Assembly: GCF_900116445.1 (NCBI RefSeq) | Contig: NZ_FPBH01000026.1 | Coordinates: 62,001 to 126,000 of the forward strand | DNA length: 64,000 bases | Source of the DNA: Paraburkholderia aspalathi | Lineage (GTDB): Bacteria; Pseudomonadota; Gammaproteobacteria; Burkholderiales; Burkholderiaceae | Direction of reading: 5' to 3' | Shown here: piece after piece, positions 1-8,127 of the stretch | Numbering within the stretch: the stretch's first letter is position 1 | Layout of the letters: each line of letters opens with the position of its first letter | Translations under genes and position numbers: made by a program | Notes under the pieces: generated by a model | Seen by the model: only the letters and a program-made list of their open reading frames with translations | Database searches by the model: none | What the model was told of the DNA's origin: nothing

Positions 1-768
1 GCAGTGTGCGGCGATCTGATGTCGGCGTTCAACTTCAGCACCCCGAACGACGCGTTCCCGACTCTGCCGAGCACGGCCGGCTATGTGCCGCCCGATCAGA
101 ATCGTCATCCGGACTATGTACCGCTGCCGCCGCTCGTACAGGCCGTGCCGAAGCAGGAACCCGGCGTGCGCCCGGCGCGCGCGCTGCCGTACGAACTGTT
201 CGTACGCGTGCACGGTGAAGGCGCGGAGAACAAGCTGACGATGCGTTTCGTCAATTCGGGCCGCGCGGGCGCCGTGTTTCTCGTCTATGCAGCCAATGGT
301 CTAGCTGCGCCGCTGACCTACACGGTTGAAGCCGGCAAGCGGTTACAGGATCAACTGCCGTTGAATATCGACGGCACGTACGATTACACGGTGTACGGCC
401 CGAACGGTTTTCTGCGCCGCTTCGCGGGCAAGCCGGTCGCAAGAAGCTGGTGGCACGGCTCCGACATTGCACGGCCGGAAGTCGCCGAAGGCTACGACGT
501 CGCCAACGGCAATCTGCAATTGCGACTGGAAAATGTGGGCAGCGCGCGCTGCCAGTTCACCATCGTCAATGCCTATGACGCGCACAACGTGGTCAAGCAT
601 TCGGTGCGCGGCGGCGATACTGAACAGCTGTACCTCGATCTGCGTAACGCATACGGCTGGTACGACCTTGTGATCACCGTCGACACGGATCCGTCGTTCG
701 CACGACGCTTCGCCGGACACGTGGAAACCGGCCGGAGCAGCATGAGCGATCCGGCGCTGGGGAGCTAA
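1..768 (+). CDS. Phosphocholine-specific phospholipase C, C-terminal part (5' end outside window)
   Basis: The reading frame is open from the first base, so the gene begins upstream. The visible 255 residues match the tail of the large secreted phospholipase C enzymes (PlcN/PlcH type) that hydrolyse phosphatidylcholine or sphingomyelin. They contain two consecutive beta-rich repeats of the kind found at the C-terminus of this family (DUF756). The first lies around residues 65-145 and the second around 160-245; both end in an RRFAGxxxx segment. The catalytic phosphoesterase domain and signal peptide are not in the window, so substrate preference cannot be judged. A strong terminator follows about 40 bases after the stop, so this is probably the last gene of its transcript. 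Confidence 0.8.
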   Translation, partial: AVCGDLMSAFNFSTPNDAFPTLPSTAGYVPPDQNRHPDYVPLPPLVQAVPKQEPGVRPARALPYELFVRVHGEGAENKLTMRFVNSGRAGAVFLVYAANGLAAPLTYTVEAGKRLQDQLPLNIDGTYDYTVYGPNGFLRRFAGKPVARSWWHGSDIARPEVAEGYDVANGNLQLRLENVGSARCQFTIVNAYDAHNVVKHSVRGGDTEQLYLDLRNAYGWYDLVITVDTDPSFARRFAGHVETGRSSMSDPALGS

Positions 769-807
769 GCTTCAGTTCGGTTTCGATTCAGTCCGTACGA
801 AAAGAAG

Positions 808-842
808 CGGCCGCTGCGATAAAAAGCAGCGGCCGTTTTTTT
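808..842 (+). terminator. Rho-independent terminator after the phospholipase gene
   Basis: A perfect 10-bp GC-rich stem (CGGCCGCTGC paired with GCAGCGGCCG) with an 8-base A-rich loop is followed by seven T residues. It lies between the phospholipase stop codon and the convergent minus-strand operon. Confidence 0.9.
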
Positions 843-873
843 GCCTTCACGTCTTGATGTGTAAGCCTTAATC

Positions 874-2163
874 TCAAGCCGCCACAGCCGACCTCACCGA
901 CTCACGCTCGCGCATTTTCTCTCGAATCGCCTGTACGACGAACTCCGCGTCGCGCGCGACGCCCGAGAAGCGCCCCGATCCCCATGTATGCAGCCACGGC
1001 AAACCGACGAAATACAAACCGTCGATCGGCGTAATGCCACGGGTATGCGCTGGATAACCACGACCATTGAACACCGGCGCGTCGAGCCAGCTAAAGTCGG
1101 GAGTAAAACCGATGCACCAGATAATTGCCGAAATGCCGCTAGTGTGGAGATCAAGTGTCGTACGTTCTTCGGCTGGCCTCCAGACGGGTTCGTAGACTTC
1201 ACCCACCGGTGCGTCGATGCCATGCTTTTCAATGAAACCATCGATGCTCGCGTTGATCCGGTTGTACGTGTCGTCCGCGGCGTCGAGATTGGTCGCGAGC
1301 GTCGGTGCGAAATGGAGGTGCCCGTCGCGCAGGTCGTCGAGCCTGCCGTATAGCTCCATGCCTTCAGCGGCGAACTTGCGCAGATCGATGTCGCGGCCGC
1401 CGTCGCGGCCGGTCACATAGTGATTGGTGTTGTCGCGCACGCCTTCGCGCAACGGATGTTTTTCGACCGGCATGTCGTAGTACTGCATGTCGGCGAGCCA
1501 ATCGACCACGTCACGCCCCCGATAAAAGCGCGCACAGCGTGGCGCCTCGCCAACCGCGAGCACCACTTTGCGTCCAGCCAGATGCAAGTCTTCTGCGATC
1601 TGCGCGCCGGATTGCCCCGTGCCGACCACCATGACCGCGCCTTCGGGCAAGGTCTCTGGATTCCGATACGCTGACGATTGCAACTGCACGATGCTTGCGG
1701 GCAAGCGCTCGGCGAGACGCGGCACGATCGGCGTGTGATAGCCACCCGAGGCGACCACGACCTGATCCGCTGTGAAATCGCCTTGCGTGGTCACGATCGC
1801 ATAGACGCCGTCGTCGCGCTGCTTCACGCGTTTGACTTCCGCGTGCTCGATCACCGGTGCTTCGACGTGCGCGATGAAACCGTCGAGATAGCCGATGATC
1901 TCGTCCTTCTTCATGAACCCGTGCGGATCGTCACCCAGGTAGGGATAACCGGGCAACGCACACTGCCAGTTCGGCGTCACGAGACAGAACGCGTCCCAGC
2001 GTTGCTGCCGCCACGTATGCGTCACCGTGTTCTTTTCCACAACCAGATGGTCGATGCCGGCCTGCTTGAGGTAATAGCTGACCGACAGGCCCGCCTGCCC
2101 GCCGCCGATGACGAGCACGCTGTAATGCCCGTCAGCGCGCCCAGGATGGGTTGGATTCGACAT
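874..2163 (-). CDS. nitH: Nit1C cluster flavoprotein (NitH; MSMEG_0569 family oxidoreductase)
   Basis: This 429-residue protein is an FAD- and NAD(P)-dependent oxidoreductase of the flavin-monooxygenase type. The N-terminal dinucleotide motif VIGGGQAGLSVSYYL lies near residues 18-32. A second Rossmann motif, VVGTGQSGAQIAEDL, lies near residue 180, as expected for an NADPH site. The C-terminal segment with GLPWLHTWGSGRFSGV is typical of the MSMEG_0569 family, which occurs almost only in the conserved nitrilase gene cluster Nit1C. It is the last gene of an eight-gene minus-strand operon. Its exact reaction is not established; oxidation of an N-containing intermediate made by the upstream enzymes is an inference. 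Confidence 0.85.
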   Translation of the reverse strand: MSNPTHPGRADGHYSVLVIGGGQAGLSVSYYLKQAGIDHLVVEKNTVTHTWRQQRWDAFCLVTPNWQCALPGYPYLGDDPHGFMKKDEIIGYLDGFIAHVEAPVIEHAEVKRVKQRDDGVYAIVTTQGDFTADQVVVASGGYHTPIVPRLAERLPASIVQLQSSAYRNPETLPEGAVMVVGTGQSGAQIAEDLHLAGRKVVLAVGEAPRCARFYRGRDVVDWLADMQYYDMPVEKHPLREGVRDNTNHYVTGRDGGRDIDLRKFAAEGMELYGRLDDLRDGHLHFAPTLATNLDAADDTYNRINASIDGFIEKHGIDAPVGEVYEPVWRPAEERTTLDLHTSGISAIIWCIGFTPDFSWLDAPVFNGRGYPAHTRGITPIDGLYFVGLPWLHTWGSGRFSGVARDAEFVVQAIREKMRERESVRSAVAA

Positions 2164-2189
2164 GATGCGTCCTCTGCAAAAATAAGCGC

Positions 2190-2474
2190 CTAGCTGAATT
2201 CGATAACCTTGACGGTCGCTTCGGGTCGATCGCGAAAACGCTCGGCTTCGCGTTCGATCTGCGCGAGCTGATCCATCGCCGCCGAGCAGGCAAAGCCGTA
2301 CTTCTCGCGCACGCGCTCCGAAGCGATACCCAACGCCTGCCGCGAACGTTCGACGAAGTCGTCCAGCGCATAGGCCTCGCCAGGTTTGAAGAAATCACCA
2401 ATGACGAGCGACGGCGAATAACAGTTCGCTTCATCGCCATCGGGCCACTGAATCCGAAAGTGCATGACAGGCAT
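2190..2474 (-). CDS. nitG: Nit1C small conserved protein (MSMEG_0570 family, NitG)
   Basis: A 94-residue soluble protein with no signal peptide or membrane segment. It starts MPVMHFRIQWPDGDEANCYS and matches the MSMEG_0570 family of small proteins annotated as nitrogen-starvation response proteins, known from the same gene cluster in mycobacteria and cyanobacteria. No catalytic motif is visible. It lies between the glycosyltransferase and the flavoprotein genes with short spacers (17 and 26 bases), so it is almost certainly co-transcribed. Its function is unknown; a scaffold or carrier role is only a guess. Confidence 0.8.
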   Translation of the reverse strand: MPVMHFRIQWPDGDEANCYSPSLVIGDFFKPGEAYALDDFVERSRQALGIASERVREKYGFACSAAMDQLAQIEREAERFRDRPEATVKVIEFS

Positions 2475-2491
2475 CGCAAATCCTCAATTGA

Positions 2492-3667
2492 TCAATGAAT
2501 AGCTAATGCGCGCGCTGCCAGCAATTGGCGGTACACGTCGACGTGACGCCGAGCGCTTGCGGCCCAACTAAAGCGTGCGAGTAACCTGGGCACGGCCTGC
2601 TCGAAATCAATTCGACTACCGCTGCCGCCGAGAGCACGTAGCAACGCCGCCGCTATCGACTCGACATCGGTCGGATTCGCCCAGTAACACGTGGAGTCGT
2701 CGAGATACTCGGTGAACGGCGCGATTGCCGAGGCAACCACCGGCGTGCCACTAGCAAGCGCCTCCAGCACCACCAGACCGAAGCCCTCGCGCAACGACAC
2801 CATCGACAACACGTCTGCGCTGCGAAAGAGTGCGGGCATGGCGGCGTCTTCGAGCGGCCCGGTCACGACCACGCTTTCGCCCGGGCCAATTGACAGCCCC
2901 AACTCCGCAGCTCGCTTAATCACGCCACGGGCGTAGACGTCGTGGTCGAGCAGGCTCGCGCCGCCGGCAATCACAAGTTGCGCGCCCGGCAACGTGCGCA
3001 GCACCAACGCAAATGCTTCCAGCAGCGCGAGGGTGTTCTTGCGCGCTTCGATACCGCCCACTGAAAGTACGATCGGGCCACTATCAATACCCAAGCGCCG
3101 CGTGATCTGCGCGTCGTGCTCGTCTTGGTCAGGCGTGAAGCGCGCGATGTCGACACCGTTCGGCACCGTCAGCGCCGCAATACCGAGTGTCGAACGCATC
3201 TCTCGCGTCCATGTATCGCTGACACACAACACTTGCTCCGCATCCTCGTACGCCCGCCGCTGCCATGCAGCAAGACGGGGATCGTCGAAATGATCCAGGT
3301 GATGAACGGTGCGCATGAAACCACGAATGAGTCCTTGCGCTCTCAGTTCCGCGAGTGCGTTGCCGCTGATACTGTCCTGCGCGTGCAAGACATCAAACGA
3401 CCACGCGTCGTGTTCCATCAAGGTCTGCTTGAATGCATGGATACGCGCCTCCACCATGGCAACCGTGCTGGTCTGCGATAGCTTGATCGGCGCATAGACC
3501 ACGCGGCATGGCGGCAGGCGGAACAGCGTCTCGCCCGGCGCAGCCGGCGCAAAGACGGTCACATCATGACCGAGCGCGGTCAACGCGGTCGCCAGTTCAA
3601 GCGTATGCACCACCCCGCCACGCGGATTGACCGAATGCGTCAGCAACGCGATACGCAACGGGTTCAT
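2492..3667 (-). CDS. Glycosyltransferase family 4 (MSMEG_0565 family) of the Nit1C cluster
   Basis: A 391-residue GT-B glycosyltransferase. The N-terminus (MNPLRIALLTHSVNPRGGVVH) has the acceptor-domain glycine-rich loop. The C-terminal half carries the nucleotide-sugar EX7E motif EGFGLVVLEA near residue 292, followed by SGTPVVAS. It matches the MSMEG_0565 family, an optional member of Nit1C clusters. The start codon overlaps the stop of the preceding AIR-synthase-like gene by 4 bases (ATGA), indicating translational coupling. Its presence suggests that the product of the pathway is glycosylated, or that the cluster builds a sugar-containing small molecule; donor and acceptor are unknown. Confidence 0.82.
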   Translation of the reverse strand: MNPLRIALLTHSVNPRGGVVHTLELATALTALGHDVTVFAPAAPGETLFRLPPCRVVYAPIKLSQTSTVAMVEARIHAFKQTLMEHDAWSFDVLHAQDSISGNALAELRAQGLIRGFMRTVHHLDHFDDPRLAAWQRRAYEDAEQVLCVSDTWTREMRSTLGIAALTVPNGVDIARFTPDQDEHDAQITRRLGIDSGPIVLSVGGIEARKNTLALLEAFALVLRTLPGAQLVIAGGASLLDHDVYARGVIKRAAELGLSIGPGESVVVTGPLEDAAMPALFRSADVLSMVSLREGFGLVVLEALASGTPVVASAIAPFTEYLDDSTCYWANPTDVESIAAALLRALGGSGSRIDFEQAVPRLLARFSWAASARRHVDVYRQLLAARALAIH

Positions 3668-4650
3668 CGCAAACCGTCCTTCGCGATCATGAACGGCTCG
3701 CGATTAAAATCCCACAACACCGCCGCCTCATCGTGGTGACGCAAAACCACCTCACACGTCGCATCGACCGAACCGATCACGGCGCAAGCGAGCGAACGCG
3801 AATCGAACTGCCCCTGCACGGCGTCCACCTGATCTTCGCGAACCGATAGCAGATAGCCGAAGCTCGGAAAAGCGGTGACCCAACGCTCCAAGGGGACGTC
3901 AGCAGGCTTCGGAATACGCTCGAGATTGATTCGCGCACCCACTCGTGAACACTCGAGAAGCATCAGCGCCGTGCCGAGTGTGCCGGCCATGCTGATGTCC
4001 TTCGCCGCGTCGCATAGGCCACTTTCCGCCAGCCGCGGAAGCAGTTCGAGATCCGCTCTCAAACGTTCAGGCGGCGCACCCACCGACGCATTCCAGAACG
4101 GATACGGTTCCTCGAAATGCCCGCGCAGATCGACGGCCATCATCAAACGATCACCGGGCTTTGCATTGAAGCTCGACAAGAGCGCTTTCGCGCGCCCTAC
4201 GATCGACACCGCCAGTTGCGCCGCATCACTGCGTGTATTCGTATGACCGCCGACTATCGGCACGCCATAAGCAACGGACGCCGCTGCCATGCCGGCGAGC
4301 ACCTCCTCGGCGGCGCCGATGCCTCGACTCCATAGCGCATCGACCACCGCCAGCGGCCGTCCGCCCATCGCGTAGATATCGCTAATGTTGACCATCACGC
4401 TGCTGTAGCCGGCGAACCACGGCATTGCGCTCACGAAATCGCTGACCATGCCTTCGATGGCGAACAGGAGATAGCCATCGCCATCGGCAATGGCCGCGCA
4501 ATCGTCGCCAAGTGCAACAGCCTGCGCGAGATCCTGCGTGCCGCCAGGCAGACGCCGGGCGAGTGCGCCGACCACGTCGACGATATCCGTCTTGTGCCGA
4601 AACCCGCGACTTTCGCGCAGGCTGGCGACGAGATCGGCCACGCTTGTCAT
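3664..4650 (-). CDS. nitF: AIR synthase-like protein of the Nit1C cluster (sll0787 family, NitF)
   Basis: A 328-residue protein of the PurM/ThiL/SelD-type ATP-binding superfamily. The N-terminal domain has the metal- and ATP-binding GDDCAAI motif near residue 47 and a VNISDIYAMGG segment near residue 87. The C-terminal domain begins around LLSSFNAKPGDRLMMAVDL near residue 157. Members of this superfamily activate a carbonyl or amide oxygen with ATP so that nitrogen or sulfur can attack. The gene overlaps its neighbours by 4 bases at both ends, so it is translationally coupled in the operon. The substrate is not known. Confidence 0.85.
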   Translation of the reverse strand: MTSVADLVASLRESRGFRHKTDIVDVVGALARRLPGGTQDLAQAVALGDDCAAIADGDGYLLFAIEGMVSDFVSAMPWFAGYSSVMVNISDIYAMGGRPLAVVDALWSRGIGAAEEVLAGMAAASVAYGVPIVGGHTNTRSDAAQLAVSIVGRAKALLSSFNAKPGDRLMMAVDLRGHFEEPYPFWNASVGAPPERLRADLELLPRLAESGLCDAAKDISMAGTLGTALMLLECSRVGARINLERIPKPADVPLERWVTAFPSFGYLLSVREDQVDAVQGQFDSRSLACAVIGSVDATCEVVLRHHDEAAVLWDFNREPFMIAKDGLR

Positions 4651-5246
4651 GCCGCGCTCCGTGCGGAAGCTGCGCGGTGCGGTTGAGTATGTGTCACGAA
4701 GCCGCTATACGGCGTCACGCATGGCGGATACCAATCCAGTTGCGCCTGCATCAGATGATGCGGCCGGCCCAACAACGTTTCCTCTGCAAGCACGTCCCAA
4801 TGCATTGCGCAAAAGAGCGGCACGTTCTGGCTCTGCACATGGGCGAGAAAAGTCTCGCAGCCGAGCGCATGGGCACTGCTCACGGCGAGACGAATCAGCG
4901 TCGCGCCGACTTTTCCGTAGCGGCGAAACGCGGCATGCACGGCCAGACGTGAACCGAACCACACGCTGCCCTCGTCGCGATGAATCCGCACAGTGCCGAC
5001 CACCTGCTCCGGCATGCCGGCAACACAACTCACTGCTACCAGTTGCTGCGCGTGCGTGTCGATATCGTCGCGATCGTCGCCGACAAAAATGCCCTGCTCG
5101 ATGCAGAACACCGCGCGCCGCAACATGTGCGCTTCATCGGCCTCCCAATCGAGCGTCGTCCACTTGATGCGGAATTCGCTCGGCGCATAGGGTGCGAAAC
5201 CCACGTCGCCTTCCAGTGCCTCGCCTGCGATCGCCTCACCGAACAT
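4647..5246 (-). CDS. nitE: GNAT-like N-acetyltransferase of the Nit1C cluster (MSMEG_0567 family, NitE)
   Basis: A 199-residue protein with a GNAT fold. RAVFCIEQGIF near residue 43 and a VGTVRIHRDEG beta segment resemble autoinducer-synthase or GNAT domains, and RLAVHAAFRRYGKVGATLIR near residue 100 corresponds to the acetyl-CoA pyrophosphate loop. I chose the ATG at 5246 because a strong GAGGAGT ribosome-binding site lies 6 bases upstream; a longer reading frame to 5288 would overlap the radical SAM gene and start with a low-complexity VVVVV run. It starts only 2 bases after the upstream stop. The acceptor of the acyl group is unknown. Confidence 0.82.
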   Translation of the reverse strand: MFGEAIAGEALEGDVGFAPYAPSEFRIKWTTLDWEADEAHMLRRAVFCIEQGIFVGDDRDDIDTHAQQLVAVSCVAGMPEQVVGTVRIHRDEGSVWFGSRLAVHAAFRRYGKVGATLIRLAVSSAHALGCETFLAHVQSQNVPLFCAMHWDVLAEETLLGRPHHLMQAQLDWYPPCVTPYSGFVTHTQPHRAASARSAA

Positions 5247-5248
5247 GA

Positions 5249-6361
5249 TCACTCCTCGTACGACGACAACGACGAACACGCGCCGCATTTTCCGCAGCCG
5301 GCTTTGATATCGCTTGAGCGCATCGCGGCCACGTTCAGCATTGCGCCGAGCGGTTGCAGAACGGACTTCATGAATTCAGGCGTGGGTGCGGGATGATCTT
5401 CGAGCGGCGTCCCACTGATCGGCACGAAGGGCACAACGAACGGATAGACACCGAGCTCGATCAACTCGCGCGACATGGACAGAATGGCCTCCGCGCTATC
5501 ACCAAGACCGGCGAGTATGTACGTACTCACCTGACCGCGTCCGAACACAGCAACTGCCGCCTTGAACGCTTCCATGTAGCGCGCCGGCGGCACGCTCGCC
5601 TTGCCCGGCATGATGCGTTCGCGCAACGCGGGCGTCACCACTTCGAGATGCATGCCGAGCGTATCGATGCCGCTCGCTTTCATGCGCGCGAACCAGCGGT
5701 CGTCGTCGGGTGGTTCGCATTGCGCCTGGATCGGCAGATCGACCGCCGCTTTGATAGCGAAGGCGCTTTCGCACAGAATCTGCGCGCCGCGATCGGACGT
5801 GGGCGGCGTGCCGGTGGTCAGCACCATATGCTTGACGCCGTCGAGCAATACGGCCGCGCGCGCCACTTCAGCCAATTGCTCCGGCGTCTTGCGCGCAATC
5901 GTGCGGCCTGCTGCGAGCGATTGTCCAATCGCGCAGAACTTGCAGCTCTTGCGGCGGCTCTCATAGCGAATGCAGGTCTGCAGCACCGTCGTGGCCAACA
6001 CGTCCGCACTATGCAGTGCGGCAATGTGCGAGTAAGGCACGCCGTCGAGCGTCTGCATGCCGTAAAAGCGCGGGGCTTTAGGAAAGCTGATATTGGCAAT
6101 CGGGATCGTGCCGCGCAGCAAGGCGCTCGAGCCGTTTGCGTCCGGCGTCTGTGCGACGAACGGCGAGTGCCAGGCGGTGCTCGTATGCACCGGCACCATG
6201 ATCGTCACGCCGTCCACCGTCACAGCCTTGTGGTCCGATGGTCCTGCGCCGCCGCGCCGGCTCGCCGCGCCCGCATCCGGAGACACGAGCCGCAAACCAG
6301 CCGACTGCAATTCAGTCATCAATTGCCGGCTCGCTGCCGACAGTGTCTCGCTGGAGCTCAT
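5249..6361 (-). CDS. nitD: Radical SAM protein of the Nit1C cluster (MSMEG_0568 family, NitD)
   Basis: A 370-residue protein. The probable 4Fe-4S ligands are C130, C140 and C143, a CX9CX2C spacing rather than the usual CX3CX2C of radical SAM enzymes. A second cysteine group, CGKCGAC (C356, C359, C362), lies at the extreme C-terminus and could hold an auxiliary cluster. The ATG at 6361 has a GAGGGAT site 7 bases upstream; it overlaps the end of the nitrilase gene by 50 bases. The family occurs in the Nit1C cluster and is expected to do a radical rearrangement or C-C/C-N bond chemistry, but the reaction is not known to me. Confidence 0.85.
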   Translation of the reverse strand: MSSSETLSAASRQLMTELQSAGLRLVSPDAGAASRRGGAGPSDHKAVTVDGVTIMVPVHTSTAWHSPFVAQTPDANGSSALLRGTIPIANISFPKAPRFYGMQTLDGVPYSHIAALHSADVLATTVLQTCIRYESRRKSCKFCAIGQSLAAGRTIARKTPEQLAEVARAAVLLDGVKHMVLTTGTPPTSDRGAQILCESAFAIKAAVDLPIQAQCEPPDDDRWFARMKASGIDTLGMHLEVVTPALRERIMPGKASVPPARYMEAFKAAVAVFGRGQVSTYILAGLGDSAEAILSMSRELIELGVYPFVVPFVPISGTPLEDHPAPTPEFMKSVLQPLGAMLNVAAMRSSDIKAGCGKCGACSSLSSYEE

Positions 6362-7346
6362 CGCGCCATCCCTCGTTTGAATTGAAACCCGTGCTCGAAG
6401 CACTGGACCAGGCCGGCATCGGCGCGACGGTTTCCGCCGGCCGCCGGTTGATCGCAAGACTCAGCAATTCCGGCCGCGCGTAGTGGCCGACCGAATCCAT
6501 CATGCGTTTGCGCTTGGTGATCAAGGCCATGTCGAGATCGGCGATCACCATGCCTTCGCCTTCACGAAGCGGCTGCGCCAGATGCTGTCCTTCCGGCGAC
6601 ACGATCGCGGTGTTGCAGCCGCCACGCAGCGCCTTCTGCAAATTCGTATCGGGTGTGACCGAGGCAATCTGCACTTCGCTCAGCCAGCCCGTTGCATTGA
6701 CCACGAAACAGCCCGACTCCAGTGCGTGATGCCGGATCGTCACTTCGATCTGATCGGCGAAGATCGGTCCCACCAGTGAGCCGGGAAACTGGCTGCAATG
6801 AATCTCCTCGTGCTGCGTCATCAACGCATAGCGCGCGAGCGGGTTGTAATGCTCCCAGCACGCGAGCGCGCCGACACGCGCCACCGCCGTTTGCGCGACC
6901 TTCAGGCCGGCCGCATCGCCCTGCCCCCAGATCATCCGTTCATGAAACGTGGGCGTGATCTTGCGACGCTTGAGCAGCAGTTGGCCGTCCACGTCGAAGA
7001 TCAACTGCGTGTTGTAGAGACTGCCGTGATCGCGCTCATTGACGCCAAGCACCACCACCATCCGATGCAAACGCGCCTGCTCGGCCACCACTTGCGTCAC
7101 CGGGCCCGGCACGATCACAGCTTCCTCGTAGAGCTTCATGTGATCGGCGCCGGAAGCAACCGGTGGGCGCACGAATGAAAAGTACGGGTAGTACGGCACG
7201 AAGGTTTCGGGGAATACGATCAGTTGCACGCCTTCGCGCGCCGCTTTCTCGATGGCCTCGCATACCTTCTCGAGGGTGCCGCCGCTGCGCTCGAAGTCCG
7301 GTGCAATCTGGACCGCGGCGGCACGCACGATGCGTTTGTCGGACAT
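6312..7346 (-). CDS. nitC: Nitrilase of the Nit1C cluster (NitC, Nit6803 family)
   Basis: A carbon-nitrogen hydrolase of 344 residues that converts a nitrile to a carboxylic acid and ammonia. The catalytic triad is visible: Glu47 in VFPETF, Lys129 in KRRKITPT and Cys163 in ALACWEHYN. The length and the CWEHYNPLARY motif match branch-1 nitrilases such as Synechocystis Nit6803. An ATG at 7346 is preferred; a GTG at 7355 is an alternative in-frame start. In Pseudomonas fluorescens NCIMB 11764 the homologous gene cluster has been linked to growth on cyanide; a biosynthetic role is equally open here. About 35 C-terminal residues after the conserved core overlap the start of nitD. Confidence 0.92.
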   Translation of the reverse strand: MSDKRIVRAAAVQIAPDFERSGGTLEKVCEAIEKAAREGVQLIVFPETFVPYYPYFSFVRPPVASGADHMKLYEEAVIVPGPVTQVVAEQARLHRMVVVLGVNERDHGSLYNTQLIFDVDGQLLLKRRKITPTFHERMIWGQGDAAGLKVAQTAVARVGALACWEHYNPLARYALMTQHEEIHCSQFPGSLVGPIFADQIEVTIRHHALESGCFVVNATGWLSEVQIASVTPDTNLQKALRGGCNTAIVSPEGQHLAQPLREGEGMVIADLDMALITKRKRMMDSVGHYARPELLSLAINRRPAETVAPMPAWSSASSTGFNSNEGWRDELQRDTVGSEPAIDD

Positions 7347-7365
7347 AGTGATCACCCGCCTCTCG

Positions 7366-7848
7366 TCAAACCGTCCACGTGTGGATGATCAGCGCGTTGT
7401 CCTTGCGATGAAGCAGCTGGATATCGAGCACGTCGAGCGGACTGATCGGGCGGATACCTTCGATCAACGAAGCTTCGCCGTGCCCGTACAAGGCTTGCAG
7501 TGCGAAGCGGCAGGCGTACACCTTGCCGCCCTCTTCCATGAACTTCATCAGTTGCTTGTTGAAGTTAAGGTGGCCGGGGAACGCTTCGTCGCCGAGCGTT
7601 GGAAAGCCGCGTTGCAGACCGAGCGTGACACCCGGCCCGTAAAGCAGCACCGACGTCTCGAAGCCTTTGCGTTGCAAGCGCGTGGCTTGCAACAGATTGA
7701 CGAAACCGATCGACCCCTCGAACGCGACCGTATGAAACGTGACGAGTGCCTTCTCGCCTGGTTCGGCCTTCACGTCTTCGAAGACTTTCTCTTCGTAGTC
7801 GACAAGGTAATCGCCTTTCTGATGCAGCGGTTTATTGACGGCTGGCAT
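7366..7848 (-). CDS. nitB: Nit1C lead protein (MSMEG_0572/Sll0783 family, NitB)
   Basis: First gene of the operon, 160 residues, soluble. The order of strands and the segments FVNLLQATRLQRKGFETSVLL and YACRFALQALYGHGEA suggest a DsrE/DsrF-like fold; this is an inference from pattern. It matches the Sll0783 family, called nitrogen-starvation response proteins because the cyanobacterial gene is induced by nitrogen limitation. A GGAGAG site lies 5 bases before the ATG. The gene begins about 55 bases downstream of the predicted sigma-54 transcription start. Its biochemical function is unknown. Confidence 0.85.
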   Translation of the reverse strand: MPAVNKPLHQKGDYLVDYEEKVFEDVKAEPGEKALVTFHTVAFEGSIGFVNLLQATRLQRKGFETSVLLYGPGVTLGLQRGFPTLGDEAFPGHLNFNKQLMKFMEEGGKVYACRFALQALYGHGEASLIEGIRPISPLDVLDIQLLHRKDNALIIHTWTV

Positions 7849-7913
7849 GACACTCTCCGATCAGGGTTGCTAAGTAAAAGATGGCGCGCTCAATCCGTGC
7901 GCGCTTCTCTCAA

Positions 7914-7929
7914 TGCAACGGCCGTGCCA
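7914..7929 (-). promoter_or_regulatory. Sigma-54 promoter of the Nit1C operon
   Basis: Read on the minus strand, the 16 bases are TGGCACGGCCGTTGCA, a full match to the sigma-54 consensus TGGCAC-N5-TTGCA. GG (7928-7927) and GC (7916-7915) are exactly 10 bases apart. The predicted start is near 7903, giving a leader of about 55 bases before nitB. Dependence on RpoN fits the nitrogen-starvation character of the family. The activator (enhancer-binding protein) is not encoded next to it. Confidence 0.8.
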
Positions 7930-7956
7930 TTGATCGGTCATGCCAATGCGATCAAT
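7929..7956. promoter_or_regulatory. Inverted repeat abutting the nit promoter (candidate MocR operator 1)
   Basis: ATTGATCG at 7929-7936 and CGATCAAT at 7949-7956 form an 8-12-8 inverted repeat. It touches the -24 element of the nit promoter on its upstream side. The same half-sites recur in the palindrome next to the divergent MocR gene, which suggests one regulator binds both. Confidence 0.5.
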
Positions 7957-8127
7957 CAGCAATCAATTCCGCCTCGATTCGACATGCGACTCGAAAAATT
8001 TTTAGGCGTGAAGCTTGCATATAGCCGGGACGTCGCGGGCAGGAGCCCTCGACCCCGCGATATCGCACCAGCCAAGTGCGATTTGCCTGCCGGGACGAGT
8101 CAGCGTGGTGCACTCATTCACCACAGA

